From Halorhabdus tiamatea SARL4B (GTDB lineage Archaea; Halobacteriota; Halobacteria; Halobacteriales; Haloarculaceae), in assembly GCF_000470655.1 (NCBI RefSeq), contig NC_021921.1, forward strand, positions 1,302,001 to 1,366,000: DNA of 64,000 nucleotides, in the 5' to 3' direction. Position 1 is the stretch's first letter. Each line of letters starts with the position of its first letter. Positions 1-8,319 of this stretch are shown one piece after another. The translations under genes were made by a program, and so were the position numbers. The notes beneath the pieces were generated by a model. It saw nothing but the letters and a program-made list of their open reading frames with translations, was not told where the DNA came from and did not search any database.

Positions 1-208
1 TTCGGTTGATCAGCTCCGTGCCGTTGATCCCCTCCGGGAAGCCGGGGAAGTTCGCGACGTCGGTCGTCAGCGTGAGCTGGCCGCCGGGTTCGTCGCCCTC
101 CAGGACGAGCGGCTCGTTGTTCGCGCGGCCGGCATAGATCGCAGCCGTCAGCCCCGCGGTCCCCGATCCGGCGATGATGAGTCGACGGTGTTCGATTTCG
201 TCAGTCAT
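1..208 (-). CDS. trxB: thioredoxin-disulfide reductase, N-terminal part (gene runs off the left edge)
   Basis: Only the first 69 codons lie in the window. They read as an FAD-binding Rossmann start ([19 protein letters not shown], a GxGxxG fold) followed by [20 protein letters not shown], the classic region of TrxB-type flavoprotein reductases near the FAD site. The family uses NADPH to reduce thioredoxin-like proteins in the cytoplasm. The start is the ATG at 208. The CxxC redox centre would lie beyond the edge, so a TrxB-like paralogue cannot be excluded. Confidence 0.85.
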   Translation of the reverse strand, partial: MTDEIEHRRLIIAGSGTAGLTAAIYAGRANNEPLVLEGDEPGGQLTLTTDVANFPGFPEGINGTELINR

Positions 209-298
209 GCCCGTGGGTACCGGTGGCGAGCGTTTGTAGCTTGCGCCGCAGGTCAATGTCGCGGGAGACTGTTCGGAGAAACGCTGAACGTGCGGTCG

Positions 299-988
299 TC
301 AGGCCTCTGGGCGCTCGCGAGTCTGCTGACCGAGCGCCCGGGCGAGCGCGATGATCACGCCCAGCCCGGCCTTGACGTCGGGGTCACGGGTGGCCTTCAT
401 CAGGCCGAGGACACCGAGTTCGTCGGGTTCCTCGCTGCTCGCCTCACCGAGGGCCGTCAGCACGTCGTCGAGTCCACGCGCGACGTCCTCGTCGGTCGCC
501 GTGTCGGCGAGTTCGCCCACACGTGTGCCGGTCGAGGCCAGTGACATGATCATCTCGTCGTCGGCCGCGCCCCGAAGCAACGAGGCGAGTTCGGCCATCT
601 CCAGCAGGTCATCGAGGGTGCCCGTCCGCTGGAGTTCGGCGACCTTCTCGACGCCTTCGGCGAGTTCGTCGGCGTTCTCGCCGACCGTCTCGCCCAAGTG
701 GACGGTCTCCTCGGTCGCCATCCCGTCGGCGGCCATCGCGAGGTTCGTCCCCGTACCCGACAGCGACTGGACCATCTCGTCGTCCATCGCCGAGGTCGCG
801 ACCGCCGTCGCGTCGAGCAGGTCGTTGACCAGATCGAGTCGGTCGAGGAACCGGGCGACCGCCTCGGGGTTGTCCTCGATCAGCGATTCGAGGTCGGTCG
901 ACTGGTCGACCCCAGCGCCTGTCGCGTCGCCCGTCGACTCGGCCGTGTCGTCCGTCGGCTCGTCCGCAGAGTCGCTCACGTCGACCAC
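299..988 (-). CDS. DUF1641 family protein of the sulfur-relay operon
   Basis: A 229-residue acidic helical protein. The first 35 residues are low-complexity and acidic. The rest carries repeated helices with ALASLLRGAADDEMI-type motifs and ends in the conserved DUF1641 stretch GLMKATRDPDVKAGLGVIIALARAL. It begins with GTG one base after the stop of the SQR-like gene, so it is translated as the last gene of the DsrE-TusA-SQR operon. DUF1641 proteins commonly travel with SQR-like or formate-dehydrogenase-like redox proteins. The biochemical role is unknown; a scaffold or membrane-recruitment role for the flavoprotein is only inference. Confidence 0.8.
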   Translation of the reverse strand: MVDVSDSADEPTDDTAESTGDATGAGVDQSTDLESLIEDNPEAVARFLDRLDLVNDLLDATAVATSAMDDEMVQSLSGTGTNLAMAADGMATEETVHLGETVGENADELAEGVEKVAELQRTGTLDDLLEMAELASLLRGAADDEMIMSLASTGTRVGELADTATDEDVARGLDDVLTALGEASSEEPDELGVLGLMKATRDPDVKAGLGVIIALARALGQQTRERPEA

Positions 989-989
989 C

Positions 990-2132
990 TCACATCAGGC
1001 CTCTGGCGGTCAGCCAGTAGGCCTCGTTGTAGCCCAGCTTCGCCCAGTGGACGGGCGCAGACGGTTCACGCATCGTCGGTCCGCTCTGGTAGTCGAAGTC
1101 GACGAACGTCGCCTCGTCCATTCCGGTCTCGATGAAGCAGATCGTCTTGCCGTCGTAGGCTGCCGTCGGCGTCTCGCCGCGGACGCGGCTCGCGATCCGG
1201 TCGGCGATCGTCGTCGACTCGTAGTGGGCGACGCTGCCGGCCTTACTCGTCGGGACGTCCGCGACGTCGCCGATGGCGTAGACGTCCTCGGCGTCTTCGG
1301 CTTCGAGCGTGTGGTTGTCGACGGCGACCCAGCCGTCGTCGCCCAGTCCGGCGTCGCTGACGAGCTCACTGCCCTCGTGGGGGACGATCCCGACCAGCAG
1401 GTCGTAGTCCATTTCGTTGCCTTCCATGGTCTCTAAGACCTGGTCGTCGGGATCGACCGAGTCGACGTTGAAGAACGTCTCGACGTTGATGTCGCGCTCC
1501 TCGAGTTTCGGCGTCGCCCACTCGGCGATCTCTTCGAGGCCGTGGGCGCGCTGGATCGGGTAGGTGTAGGTGATCTCGACGTCCTCACGGAGCCCGCGCT
1601 TGCGCAGCCAGTCGTCGGCCATGAAGACGAACTCCAGTGGGGCGGCCGGACACATGTGCGGCACACCGATGACCGACAGGACGAGATGCCCCCCCTCGAA
1701 GTCGGCCAGTTCCTCCCGGAGGGCCTGTGCCCCCTCGGGACTGTAGAAGTGGTGACCGCCTTCGGCGAGACCCGGCACCTTCTCGGGCGCGAGGTTCGCC
1801 CCCGTCGCGAGCACGAGATGGTCGTAGGTGAGGTCGTCGCCGTCGTCCAGGGCGACTGTCTTCCCGTCGGTATCGAGTTCGGTCACGCGGCCGTCCCGGA
1901 AGTCCGCCCGGCGATCGAGGAGGTCCGCGATCGGTCGCTTTGCCTCCTCGACGCTCTTCTTGCCGAAGGGGACGTACAGATAGGCCGGCTTGTAGTACTG
2001 GTACTCGCCGTCGTTGATCACCGTGACGGTGACGTCGCCGGCCTCGATTGCCGGGCCGAGCCGTTCGGTCAGCCGATTCGCCATGATGGTTCCGCCGGTC
2101 CCACCGCCGACGATGACGATGTCGTCGGTCAT
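990..2132 (-). CDS. sulfide:quinone oxidoreductase-like FAD/NAD(P) flavoprotein
   Basis: A 380-residue protein of the SQR/flavocytochrome c sulfide dehydrogenase superfamily. The N-terminus has the dinucleotide-binding GGGTGG (about residues 9-14), the middle has a Cys161 in MCPAAPLEF at the usual place of a redox-active SQR cysteine, and the C-terminal third has the second FAD motif YAIGDVADVP and another Cys near 331 (TICFIETG). SQR-type enzymes oxidise sulfide to sulfane sulfur and pass electrons to quinone at the membrane. The start codon overlaps the TusA stop by four bases (ATGA), so they are translationally coupled. With TusA and DsrE beside it, sulfane sulfur or persulfide handling is likely. 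Type III SQR or a related persulfide oxidoreductase both fit. Confidence 0.82.
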   Translation of the reverse strand: MTDDIVIVGGGTGGTIMANRLTERLGPAIEAGDVTVTVINDGEYQYYKPAYLYVPFGKKSVEEAKRPIADLLDRRADFRDGRVTELDTDGKTVALDDGDDLTYDHLVLATGANLAPEKVPGLAEGGHHFYSPEGAQALREELADFEGGHLVLSVIGVPHMCPAAPLEFVFMADDWLRKRGLREDVEITYTYPIQRAHGLEEIAEWATPKLEERDINVETFFNVDSVDPDDQVLETMEGNEMDYDLLVGIVPHEGSELVSDAGLGDDGWVAVDNHTLEAEDAEDVYAIGDVADVPTSKAGSVAHYESTTIADRIASRVRGETPTAAYDGKTICFIETGMDEATFVDFDYQSGPTMREPSAPVHWAKLGYNEAYWLTARGLM

Positions 2133-2368
2133 GCTGTCTCGACGTAGATCGCCCAGTAGTCGTCTTCCTCCTCGATGCTCAGTAGTTCGTGGCCTGCCTC
2201 CTCGAGCCAGTCGGGGACGTCGTTCTTCGAGCCCTCGTCGGTCGTGAGGAGTTCGATGACGGTCCCGGACTCGACGTCTTTGACCTTGCCGATGAGGTCC
2301 ATCAGCGGGCCGGGGCAGGCTGCGTTGCGCGAGTCTATCTCGACGTCGGGGGTCGGTGTGTCACTCAT
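2129..2368 (-). CDS. TusA-family sulfurtransferase
   Basis: A 79-residue two-layer alpha/beta protein. Cys18 in the signature NAACPGPLMDL is the persulfide-carrying cysteine of the TusA/SirA family. The ATG at 2368 is preferred over a GTG at 2377 because an AGGTGA ribosome-binding sequence lies five bases before it. It sits between DsrE and the SQR-like gene and overlaps the latter by four bases. In this setting it probably carries sulfane sulfur between the flavoprotein and DsrE, although tRNA thiolation is the role of the namesake in E. coli. Confidence 0.9.
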   Translation of the reverse strand: MSDTPTPDVEIDSRNAACPGPLMDLIGKVKDVESGTVIELLTTDEGSKNDVPDWLEEAGHELLSIEEEDDYWAIYVETA

Positions 2369-2378
2369 TTGAATCACC

Positions 2379-2780
2379 TTAGACGAAGATCACTTGTTTG
2401 TCTGTCGCATGGCTCAGGAAGCCGGCGACGCCCAGTGTGTCGTCGAAGATATCGACGTAATCGTCGAGGTCGGTGCCCATGACGTCCATCACCATCTCAC
2501 AGGCGTAGACCTGAAGCGGGCCGATACCCTTCGCGCGCTCGAGCTGTTCGGTGTACAGCGGCACCTCGTCGCCGTCACCCGCGAGCATCGCTTCGCCGGC
2601 CGGGCCGGCGACCTGGAAGTCGCCGTTCTCGATTCGGTCTTTCTCGAAAGCCGAAAGACCGTTCATCGTCACGAACACTTCTACCGGGGTGTCCGAGGAC
2701 GCCGCGATCGAGCTGATCATACTGACTGCCTGTACGCGCTCTAGTTCGCCGGACGCGAGGACGACTGCATAGCCTGTCAT
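2379..2780 (-). CDS. DsrE/DsrF-like sulfur-carrier protein
   Basis: A 133-residue protein of the DsrE2-like group. It starts with a beta-strand and helix typical of the fold (YAVVLASGELERVQAV) and has one conserved cysteine in YACEMVMDVMG, near residue 98, followed by a hydrophobic AGFLSHATDKQVIFV tail. DsrE proteins bind sulfur on this cysteine and exchange it with TusA. It is the first gene of the four-gene operon DsrE-TusA-SQR-DUF1641, and a TATA box lies about 30 bases upstream of its ATG. Confidence 0.85.
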   Translation of the reverse strand: MTGYAVVLASGELERVQAVSMISSIAASSDTPVEVFVTMNGLSAFEKDRIENGDFQVAGPAGEAMLAGDGDEVPLYTEQLERAKGIGPLQVYACEMVMDVMGTDLDDYVDIFDDTLGVAGFLSHATDKQVIFV

Positions 2781-2810
2781 TGGTTTCTCGCTTCGAGATT
2801 GGAGACGAGG

Positions 2811-2821
2811 CTTTATAGTAT
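2811..2821 (-). promoter_or_regulatory. TATA box of the sulfur-relay operon
   Basis: On the minus strand this reads ATACTATAAAG, about 32 bases before the DsrE start codon. The spacing implies a very short leader. It is the only good promoter-like sequence before the four-gene operon. Confidence 0.6.
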
Positions 2822-2930
2822 TTCACATTACTTCCAAGATAGTGGGAACAGGTGATCGGGCCGTCCGTGGCGGCGGGTGGGACTGGCACTTCTCGGTCGT
2901 TTTTTGAGGTGGCCGCCCGTGCGTTCGGTC

Positions 2931-3506
2931 ATGACTGTCCGCGAGACCGCCGTCCGGGCTTACAGGGAGGGCCTGCCGGCGCTGTCGGCCAGCCTCGTCG
3001 GTGGCCTCCTCGCGGGCGTCGTCCTCGGCGGGATGCGGGCGGAACTGACTGCGATCGATGGGTTACTCGTCCTGGTGCCGGCGTTGCTCGCCACCCGGGG
3101 CAACGTCTACGGCTCGCTGGGCGCGCGGATCGCGACGGCACTCCACCAGGGGTTTCTCGAACCTCGCGTGCGTGAAGCCGACGATCGACTCCTTCGAGCA
3201 GTGGCAGCGGCGATCGCCAACGGGCTGCTCGCCAGTGTCTTCGCGGCGGTCGTCGCGACGGCGGCACTCACCTGGCTGGCTCGGCCCGCCGCCGGACTCC
3301 CGGCCCTCGTGGCTGTCGCCGCCATCTCCGGGTTACTCTCCGGGATCGCGCTGGCGACGACTGTCGTGGTCGTCGTCTTCGCGGGCTTCCGTCGGGGGTA
3401 CAACCCCGACACGCTGGTCGGCCCGCTGGTGACGACTGCGGGCGATGTCTTCGGAATGGCGGCCCTGCTGATCGCCGCCAGGCTCGTCATCTGGGGGGTG
3501 GGGTGA
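2931..3506 (+). CDS. MgtE/SLC41-like divalent-cation transporter, first half
   Basis: A 191-residue membrane protein with five or so hydrophobic segments and the MgtE membrane-domain signature VPALLATRGNVYGSLGARIATALHQG near residue 55. MgtE family channels move Mg2+ or related cations across the cytoplasmic membrane. The cytoplasmic N and CBS domains of bacterial MgtE are missing. The ATG at 2931 is chosen because upstream codons do not look like a membrane protein. The next gene encodes a homologous half, so the two probably form a heterodimer like the duplicated SLC41 fold. Confidence 0.85.
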   Translation: MTVRETAVRAYREGLPALSASLVGGLLAGVVLGGMRAELTAIDGLLVLVPALLATRGNVYGSLGARIATALHQGFLEPRVREADDRLLRAVAAAIANGLLASVFAAVVATAALTWLARPAAGLPALVAVAAISGLLSGIALATTVVVVVFAGFRRGYNPDTLVGPLVTTAGDVFGMAALLIAARLVIWGVG

Positions 3507-3509
3507 CTC

Positions 3510-4070
3510 GTGGCTCGCACGGCCTGGACGGTCCGGGCGATCACGCGGGCGATGTTGCCCGTCTTGCTCGTGTTGACCACGATCGAGATCGGCAGCGGAC
3601 TCGTTCTGGAGAGCTTCGAGGCCGAGCTGCTGGCCTATCCGTCGCTGCTGATCCTCGTTCCCGTCACGATCGGGACGGCGGGCAACCTCGGCAGTATCCT
3701 CGCTGCCCGGCTCTCGACGGCGTTTCACCTCGGGACGCTCTCCTTCGCCGTCGACGACGATCGATTGCTGGGCAACGCCGTTGCCACGGTCGCGCTCGCG
3801 CTGACGGTGTTTCCCGTGATCGGCGTCGGTGCCTGGGGGCTGGGCGTCCTCACTGGCGGCCCCTCGCTCCCGGTGACGACGGTGCTGGCTGTTGCCGTCA
3901 CCAGCGGCGCGGTGCTGTCGGTGCTGGCCGTCGCGGTGACCGTCGTGGCGACGTACGTCGCCTACCGGCTCGAACTCGACCCCGACGACGTGGTGATCCC
4001 CGTCGTCACGAACGTCTGTGACGTGCTGGGGGTGGTGGTGCTGTTCGTCGTCGTGCAGGTGCTGGTGTGA
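3510..4070 (+). CDS. MgtE/SLC41-like divalent-cation transporter, second half
   Basis: A 186-residue membrane protein starting with GTG three bases after the previous stop. It repeats the family signature (LVPVTIGTAGNLGSILAARL) and the length and segment pattern of the first half. The third helix region LEAE-LLAYPSLLILVP matches the pore-lining part of MgtE. Translation is presumably coupled with the first gene, giving 1:1 halves. Substrate is inferred from the family only; Mg2+ is most likely. Confidence 0.85.
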   Translation: MARTAWTVRAITRAMLPVLLVLTTIEIGSGLVLESFEAELLAYPSLLILVPVTIGTAGNLGSILAARLSTAFHLGTLSFAVDDDRLLGNAVATVALALTVFPVIGVGAWGLGVLTGGPSLPVTTVLAVAVTSGAVLSVLAVAVTVVATYVAYRLELDPDDVVIPVVTNVCDVLGVVVLFVVVQVLV

Positions 4071-4083
4071 GCGACCGACGGCG

Positions 4084-4704
4084 TCAAGCCAGCGCCCGCA
4101 GTGTCGTCCAGAAGTCCGGCACGTCCTCGCCGCGTTCGACGCGAACCGGGACGAACCCGGCCGCCCGCGCTCCGTCGATGTCCTTGTCGCTATCACCGAC
4201 CATGACGTACTCCTCGGCGTCGATCGCCTCACGCGCCCGCTCGAACATCGCCGCGTCGGGCTTGTGCGCACCGACGTCGTAGGAGGCGATGACGGTCTCG
4301 AAGTAATCGAGCAGGTCGTGGTGTTCGAGTTTCGCGCGCTGGAACGCGGCGACGCCGTCGGTCAGCACACCCAGTTCGTTCTCGGCACCGAGGGCGTCGA
4401 GGCTTGCGCGAGCATCGTCGCTGACCTGCGTGCGCTCACACTCGGCCTCCCGGAGGGCGTCGACCAACACGTCCGGATCGGCGTCGGCCTCGATGTCCTC
4501 GTGCTCACAGACGGCCGCCATCCCGGCCCGGTAGGGCTCGGGGTCGAGCGCGTCGAAGCGCTCGCCGAACGTCGCAAGGAAGCGCTCGGTTGCGGCGGCC
4601 GGATCGGCGACGTACTCGCTCAGAACGCCCTCGACGATATCATCGTATGGCACTTCGAGCGTGAGCAGGGTGCCATCGAGATCGAAGTAGATCGCCGTCG
4701 ACAT
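4084..4704 (-). CDS. HAD-superfamily hydrolase (phosphatase)
   Basis: A 206-residue cytoplasmic protein. Motif I is FDLDGTLL with nucleophile Asp8 and acid Asp10, motif II the LTDG near residue 114, motif III a Lys in AHKPD, and motif IV VGDSDKDIDGARAAGF. The helical cap after motif I is of the C1 type, as in phosphoglycolate phosphatases. The substrate cannot be told from sequence. It converges with the MgtE-like pair, leaving 13 bases between the stops. Confidence 0.88.
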   Translation of the reverse strand: MSTAIYFDLDGTLLTLEVPYDDIVEGVLSEYVADPAAATERFLATFGERFDALDPEPYRAGMAAVCEHEDIEADADPDVLVDALREAECERTQVSDDARASLDALGAENELGVLTDGVAAFQRAKLEHHDLLDYFETVIASYDVGAHKPDAAMFERAREAIDAEEYVMVGDSDKDIDGARAAGFVPVRVERGEDVPDFWTTLRALA

Positions 4705-4890
4705 GATAGCTTTGGCAAACGGTTCTCATCACGATGCTTCCGTGCTTCGATCTGTCCGGGCCCGACCCAGGGGGTAGATCCACACTGTCCGGGCAGGGGA
4801 GAGCCCAGTCAGAATAGTCGAACACCAGGAGAACCCCCTCCCGGAACCGCAGAACGAGAGGTCAACAACCCGTTTCAGAAGACCATAACG

Positions 4891-5661
4891 TTACTGAACG
4901 GGGTGAGCGAACCCGAACTGGGGCTTGACGTCGTCGACGCGGACCGTCACCGTCTCGCCCGCCTCGACGCCGGAGACGAACAGTGTGAATCCCTCGACCT
5001 TCGCGATGCCGTCGCCCTCCTCGCCGGTATCGACGATCTCGACCTCGATCTCATCGCCCTCCCGGACTGGCGCGGTCAGGCGGTGTTTGGCGACCAGGTA
5101 GAGTTCCGAGGAGGCGTCCCGCGAGGCGTCTGGCCGGACCTCCCGGACGTACTCGAACTCGTCTTCGATGTCTGCTTTTAAGTCCTCCAGGTCACGACCG
5201 TCGAAGACCTTCACGACGAGGTCGCCGCCGGCCCCGAGCACGTCCAGCGCGACCTCGAAGGCCTGGCGGGCCAGGTGGACCGAGCGGGCGTGGTCGAGGT
5301 CGTACTCGCCGGTGACGTTCGGGGCCATGTCCGAGAGCACGAGGTTGGCCTCGCCAACGGCGTCGGTGATGGCTTCGACCGTCGATTCGTCGGTGATGTC
5401 GCCGCGGATCGTCTCGACCGGGACGTCGGTGTCCTCGAGCGGGTCGATGCGCTGGCGGTCGACACCGACGACGCGACCGCCGTCGCCGAGGCGCTCGGCG
5501 GCGACCTGGAGCCACCCGCCGGGGGCCGCGCCCAGGTCGACGACGGTCCGCTCCGCGCCAAGCAGGTCGGCCGTCTCGTCGAGTTGCCGGAGTTTGAACG
5601 CCGAACGGGCGCGATAGCCCTGCTGTTTCGCCCGGTTGTAGTACTTGTCCTTCCCGCTCAT
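4891..5661 (-). CDS. rlmE: 23S rRNA 2'-O-ribose methyltransferase RlmE with C-terminal TRAM domain
   Basis: A 256-residue FtsJ/RrmJ family methyltransferase. Lys in RSAFKLRQLDE, the SAM loop VDLGAAPGGW, Asp in LVLSDMAPNVTG, Lys in DLVVKVFDG and Glu in SSELYLVAKH supply the K-D-K-E catalytic tetrad. Residues after about 195 form a TRAM RNA-binding domain (GDEIEVEIVDTGEEGDGIAKVEG broken here as GDEIEVEIVD then GDGIAKV), the usual haloarchaeal arrangement. The start is the ATG at 5661 (SGKDKYYNRAKQQGYRAR); the frame continues upstream, but those residues are not family-like. It methylates the A-loop uridine of 23S rRNA in the large subunit. Confidence 0.93.
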   Translation of the reverse strand: MSGKDKYYNRAKQQGYRARSAFKLRQLDETADLLGAERTVVDLGAAPGGWLQVAAERLGDGGRVVGVDRQRIDPLEDTDVPVETIRGDITDESTVEAITDAVGEANLVLSDMAPNVTGEYDLDHARSVHLARQAFEVALDVLGAGGDLVVKVFDGRDLEDLKADIEDEFEYVREVRPDASRDASSELYLVAKHRLTAPVREGDEIEVEIVDTGEEGDGIAKVEGFTLFVSGVEAGETVTVRVDDVKPQFGFAHPVQ

Positions 5662-5740
5662 GGGGCACTCACCGGGCTCCGTGTCGTCGTTCGGCGGCCA
5701 GTCGCTGGCGAATCTGCGTTCATACACGGAGAGACGCCGT

Positions 5741-5796
5741 CGAGGCGGAAAGGCACATCGGATGGGGCCGAGGCGGAAAGGAACATCGGATGGGGC
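5741..5796. repeat. 28-bp tandem duplication between rlmE and tiaS
   Basis: Two adjacent 28-base units (5741-5768 and 5769-5796) differ at one base (GGCACAT versus GGAACAT), followed by the first few bases of a third. They lie in the non-coding gap upstream of rlmE. No protein-coding or CRISPR character is seen. Confidence 0.85.
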
Positions 5797-5832
5797 CGAG
5801 ACTGGAACGGGTAGAGCTCGGTCCGCTACCGG

Positions 5833-7104
5833 TCACCGCTCGGGATGGACGGGTGCGTCGAACCCACCTCTGACGAGTGGTTTGGCGATGTGGCGGCGGG
5901 CACACGGCGGCACCTCGTACCACCCCACCTCCAGATCGCGGTCGATCTCCCGCTCGGCTTTCCCGGCGGTCGTCGTGCCACACTCCCGGCAGCGATACCC
6001 CTGGTCCCGGCCGGCGCTCTCCATCGTCCGACCGCAGTCGGGGCAGGTCGGCGTGACGCGCTCGGCCCGGACGAGATCCCGGACGGCGAACTTCTCGAGT
6101 TTGAGCGTGCCGTCGCCGACTTCGCCACCGACGGTGACGCGATCACCGACCCGGAGCGCGCGAACCCGGTCGCGAAAGCGCTTGGTCGGCTCGAAGGCGG
6201 CGCAGGGCAATTCCTCGCCACCTTCGCCGGCGACCGTGAGAAAGACGTGGCCGCCCTCGCGGGTCTCGGGCGGTTCGGTTACGGTTCCGGTCACCCGGTA
6301 GGCTCGGCCGTCCCGGACTATTCCGAGCGTCCCCTCGCGCAGGTGGGCGTCGGTCCCCTGGTTGGTGACGAACAGCGAGGTTCGTTCGATCGGTTCGCTC
6401 TCGATGCCGGCGGCGACCTCGCGAACAACGGCAGAGGCGTCGCCGCGGATGCCGTGGAGGATCGGACCCGGTGCGTGCGGGACGCAAACGAGTTCGTCCT
6501 CGCCGCCGTCGACGGTGTCCCAGGCGGCTGGGTAACCCGCCTCGGCGGCCGCGAAAACGGACTCGGCGTCGACCTCGCGGGGCGTCCCCCGACGCTCGGG
6601 TTCGCGATACGAAATGTGCTCGTACGTCCACTCCTCGAAGGCCACCCAGGCCCCGAGTGCGGCGAGCGCGCCGATCAACCCACGGCCGTTGCCCGCCTCC
6701 AGAGTGTCGTACCCGAAGCGCTCGATCAACTCGCGGGCGTCGGCGACGTCGTGGAAGTCCCGGACGGCCTCGCGGGCGAACTCGACGACGGCTTCGGGGA
6801 TCTCTACCGCCGATTCGTCTGTGAGGACGACGCCGGGGTTCGTGCGTGGGTCGTCGGTCTCGGCCAGCGGGAGTTCCGCGCGGACGATTTCTCGGGCAAC
6901 ATCGACGGGGGCATCGGTGTGGATCGACAGGGCGGCGTTGCCCCGGGTCTTGTGCTCGACGGCGGGGTTCAGCCGGACGAGCAGTCGCCGATCGACCGTC
7001 CAGTCGTCCGCAGCCGCCAGTCGGTCGGCGATCCGGGCCGCGAGGTACGTGGTGCACATCCCCGCCTCCCGGGAGTCCGTGTCGTCGAGGCCGATGACTG
7101 TCAC
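5833..7104 (-). CDS. tiaS: tRNA(Ile2) 2-agmatinylcytidine synthetase
   Basis: A 423-residue protein starting GLDDTDSREAGMCTTYLAA, the TiaS signature. It modifies C34 of tRNA-Ile(CAU) with agmatine and ATP so that it reads AUA codons, an archaea-specific reaction. After the catalytic domain (to about residue 260) come an OB-fold (AYRVTGTVTEPPETREGGHV) and a C-terminal zinc ribbon with PTCPDCGRTM and YRCRECGTT (CxxC twice) that bind the tRNA. It starts with GTG at 7104, as no ATG fits the conserved N-terminus. Confidence 0.95.
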   Translation of the reverse strand: MTVIGLDDTDSREAGMCTTYLAARIADRLAAADDWTVDRRLLVRLNPAVEHKTRGNAALSIHTDAPVDVAREIVRAELPLAETDDPRTNPGVVLTDESAVEIPEAVVEFAREAVRDFHDVADARELIERFGYDTLEAGNGRGLIGALAALGAWVAFEEWTYEHISYREPERRGTPREVDAESVFAAAEAGYPAAWDTVDGGEDELVCVPHAPGPILHGIRGDASAVVREVAAGIESEPIERTSLFVTNQGTDAHLREGTLGIVRDGRAYRVTGTVTEPPETREGGHVFLTVAGEGGEELPCAAFEPTKRFRDRVRALRVGDRVTVGGEVGDGTLKLEKFAVRDLVRAERVTPTCPDCGRTMESAGRDQGYRCRECGTTTAGKAEREIDRDLEVGWYEVPPCARRHIAKPLVRGGFDAPVHPER

Positions 7105-7245
7105 GGTCGAGCGTACCCGACCGGGGAACTAACGGGTTTCGGCTGACGGGGCGAGTCCGCAAGCGCACGTCGGGGCGAGGGCGTCGAGCAACTCTAGTTC
7201 AAATGCGAAAAACGGGAGAAGACGCCGTCTTAGACCGGCGGAACG

Positions 7246-7255
7246 CATTTATAGC
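7246..7255 (+). promoter_or_regulatory. TATA box for the XRE-type regulator
   Basis: CATTTATAGC lies about 35 bases before the ATG at 7285. A second AT-rich stretch (CATTACATATAG, from 7261) is too near the start to serve as its TATA box but could bind a regulator. Confidence 0.5.
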
Positions 7256-7284
7256 AGGATCACATTACATATAGTAGCGAATCT

Positions 7285-8244
7285 ATGTCACGATCGGCAC
7301 TGGTCGGCAACGTCATCGCCATGCTCGAGGACGCCGGGTTCCTCGTCAGCGACCGGTGTGCGATTCGGCCCAAGAGTTTCGACGTCGCGGCTCGCCGGGG
7401 CGAGGACACTATTTTAGTGAAGATCCTCGGCAACATCGACGCCTTCGACGGCGTCACCGGCGCGGAGATGCGACGCCTCGGGGAGTATCTGAACGCGACA
7501 CCGCTGGTGATCGGCCTCCGGACGCGCGACGAGGAACTCAAACCGGGCGTCGTCTACTTCCGTCACGGCGTCCCCGTCTTCAGCCCGGACACCGCGATGG
7601 ACTACTTCCTCGAGGGCGTCCCGCCGCTCATCTACGCCGCACCGGGCGGGCTGTACGTCAACATCGACAGCGACGTGCTCGCCGACGCCCGCGAGGAGCG
7701 CGACTGGAGTCTGGGCAAACTCGCCAACGAACTCGGCGTCTCCCGACGGACCGTCTCGAAGTACGAGAACGGGATGGACGCAAGCGTCGAGGTGGCCGCC
7801 GCACTCGACGACCTCTTCGAGGAGCCACTCACGTCGCCGGTCAACGTCCTCGAGGAGGGCGAAGACGTCCGCGAGGACGACTCGATGCCCGAAGAACCCG
7901 AGGTCGATCCCGACGACGAACGGATCGTGACGGTGTTGACCCGCGTCGGGTTCGACGTCCACCCGACCAACCGCGCACCCTTCAAGACCGTCAGCGAGAA
8001 CGAGGGCGTGGAGGACCGCGTCTTCACGGGCCACTCCGAGCTCAACGAGGCCGCCAGAAAGCGCGCCCGGATCATGGCCTCCGTGGGTCGAGTCACCCGG
8101 ACCCGATCGGTCTACGTCGTCGAACGCGCGACCAGAGACTCCCTGGAGGGGACGGCGCTCGTCGAGGAGAGCGAGATGGACGACATCGAGGTCGCCGAGG
8201 ACCTCCGGGAATTGATCCGCGAGCGAGGCGAGGAGCCCGCCTGA
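7285..8244 (+). CDS. archaeal HTH-type transcriptional regulator (XRE-like, COG1395 type)
   Basis: A 319-residue protein of the conserved archaeal group annotated as putative HTH-type transcriptional regulatory protein. Residues 1-130 form a nuclease-like fold domain ([19 protein letters not shown]); residues about 135-185 are a Cro/C1-type helix-turn-helix ([23 protein letters not shown]); the C-terminal part after an acidic linker contains a second conserved domain ([17 protein letters not shown]). It is transcribed alone, away from tiaS. Its targets are unknown. Confidence 0.85.
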   Translation: MSRSALVGNVIAMLEDAGFLVSDRCAIRPKSFDVAARRGEDTILVKILGNIDAFDGVTGAEMRRLGEYLNATPLVIGLRTRDEELKPGVVYFRHGVPVFSPDTAMDYFLEGVPPLIYAAPGGLYVNIDSDVLADAREERDWSLGKLANELGVSRRTVSKYENGMDASVEVAAALDDLFEEPLTSPVNVLEEGEDVREDDSMPEEPEVDPDDERIVTVLTRVGFDVHPTNRAPFKTVSENEGVEDRVFTGHSELNEAARKRARIMASVGRVTRTRSVYVVERATRDSLEGTALVEESEMDDIEVAEDLRELIRERGEEPA

Positions 8245-8319
8245 CACCGCGACAGCCGATTTACTCGGTCGCCAAGACGAACCGGAACGCACTACCCGCT
8301 GGTTCTCCCAGAGGGTCGT

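Noticed and set aside
995-1008. 12-base match TCAGGCCTCTGG between the ends of the DUF1641 and SQR-like genes
   Set aside because: It is short and the reading frames differ, so coincidence is likely; unlike pyrE and pheT there is no longer duplication.
5845-7146. 433-codon plus-strand frame
   Set aside because: Antisense shadow of tiaS.
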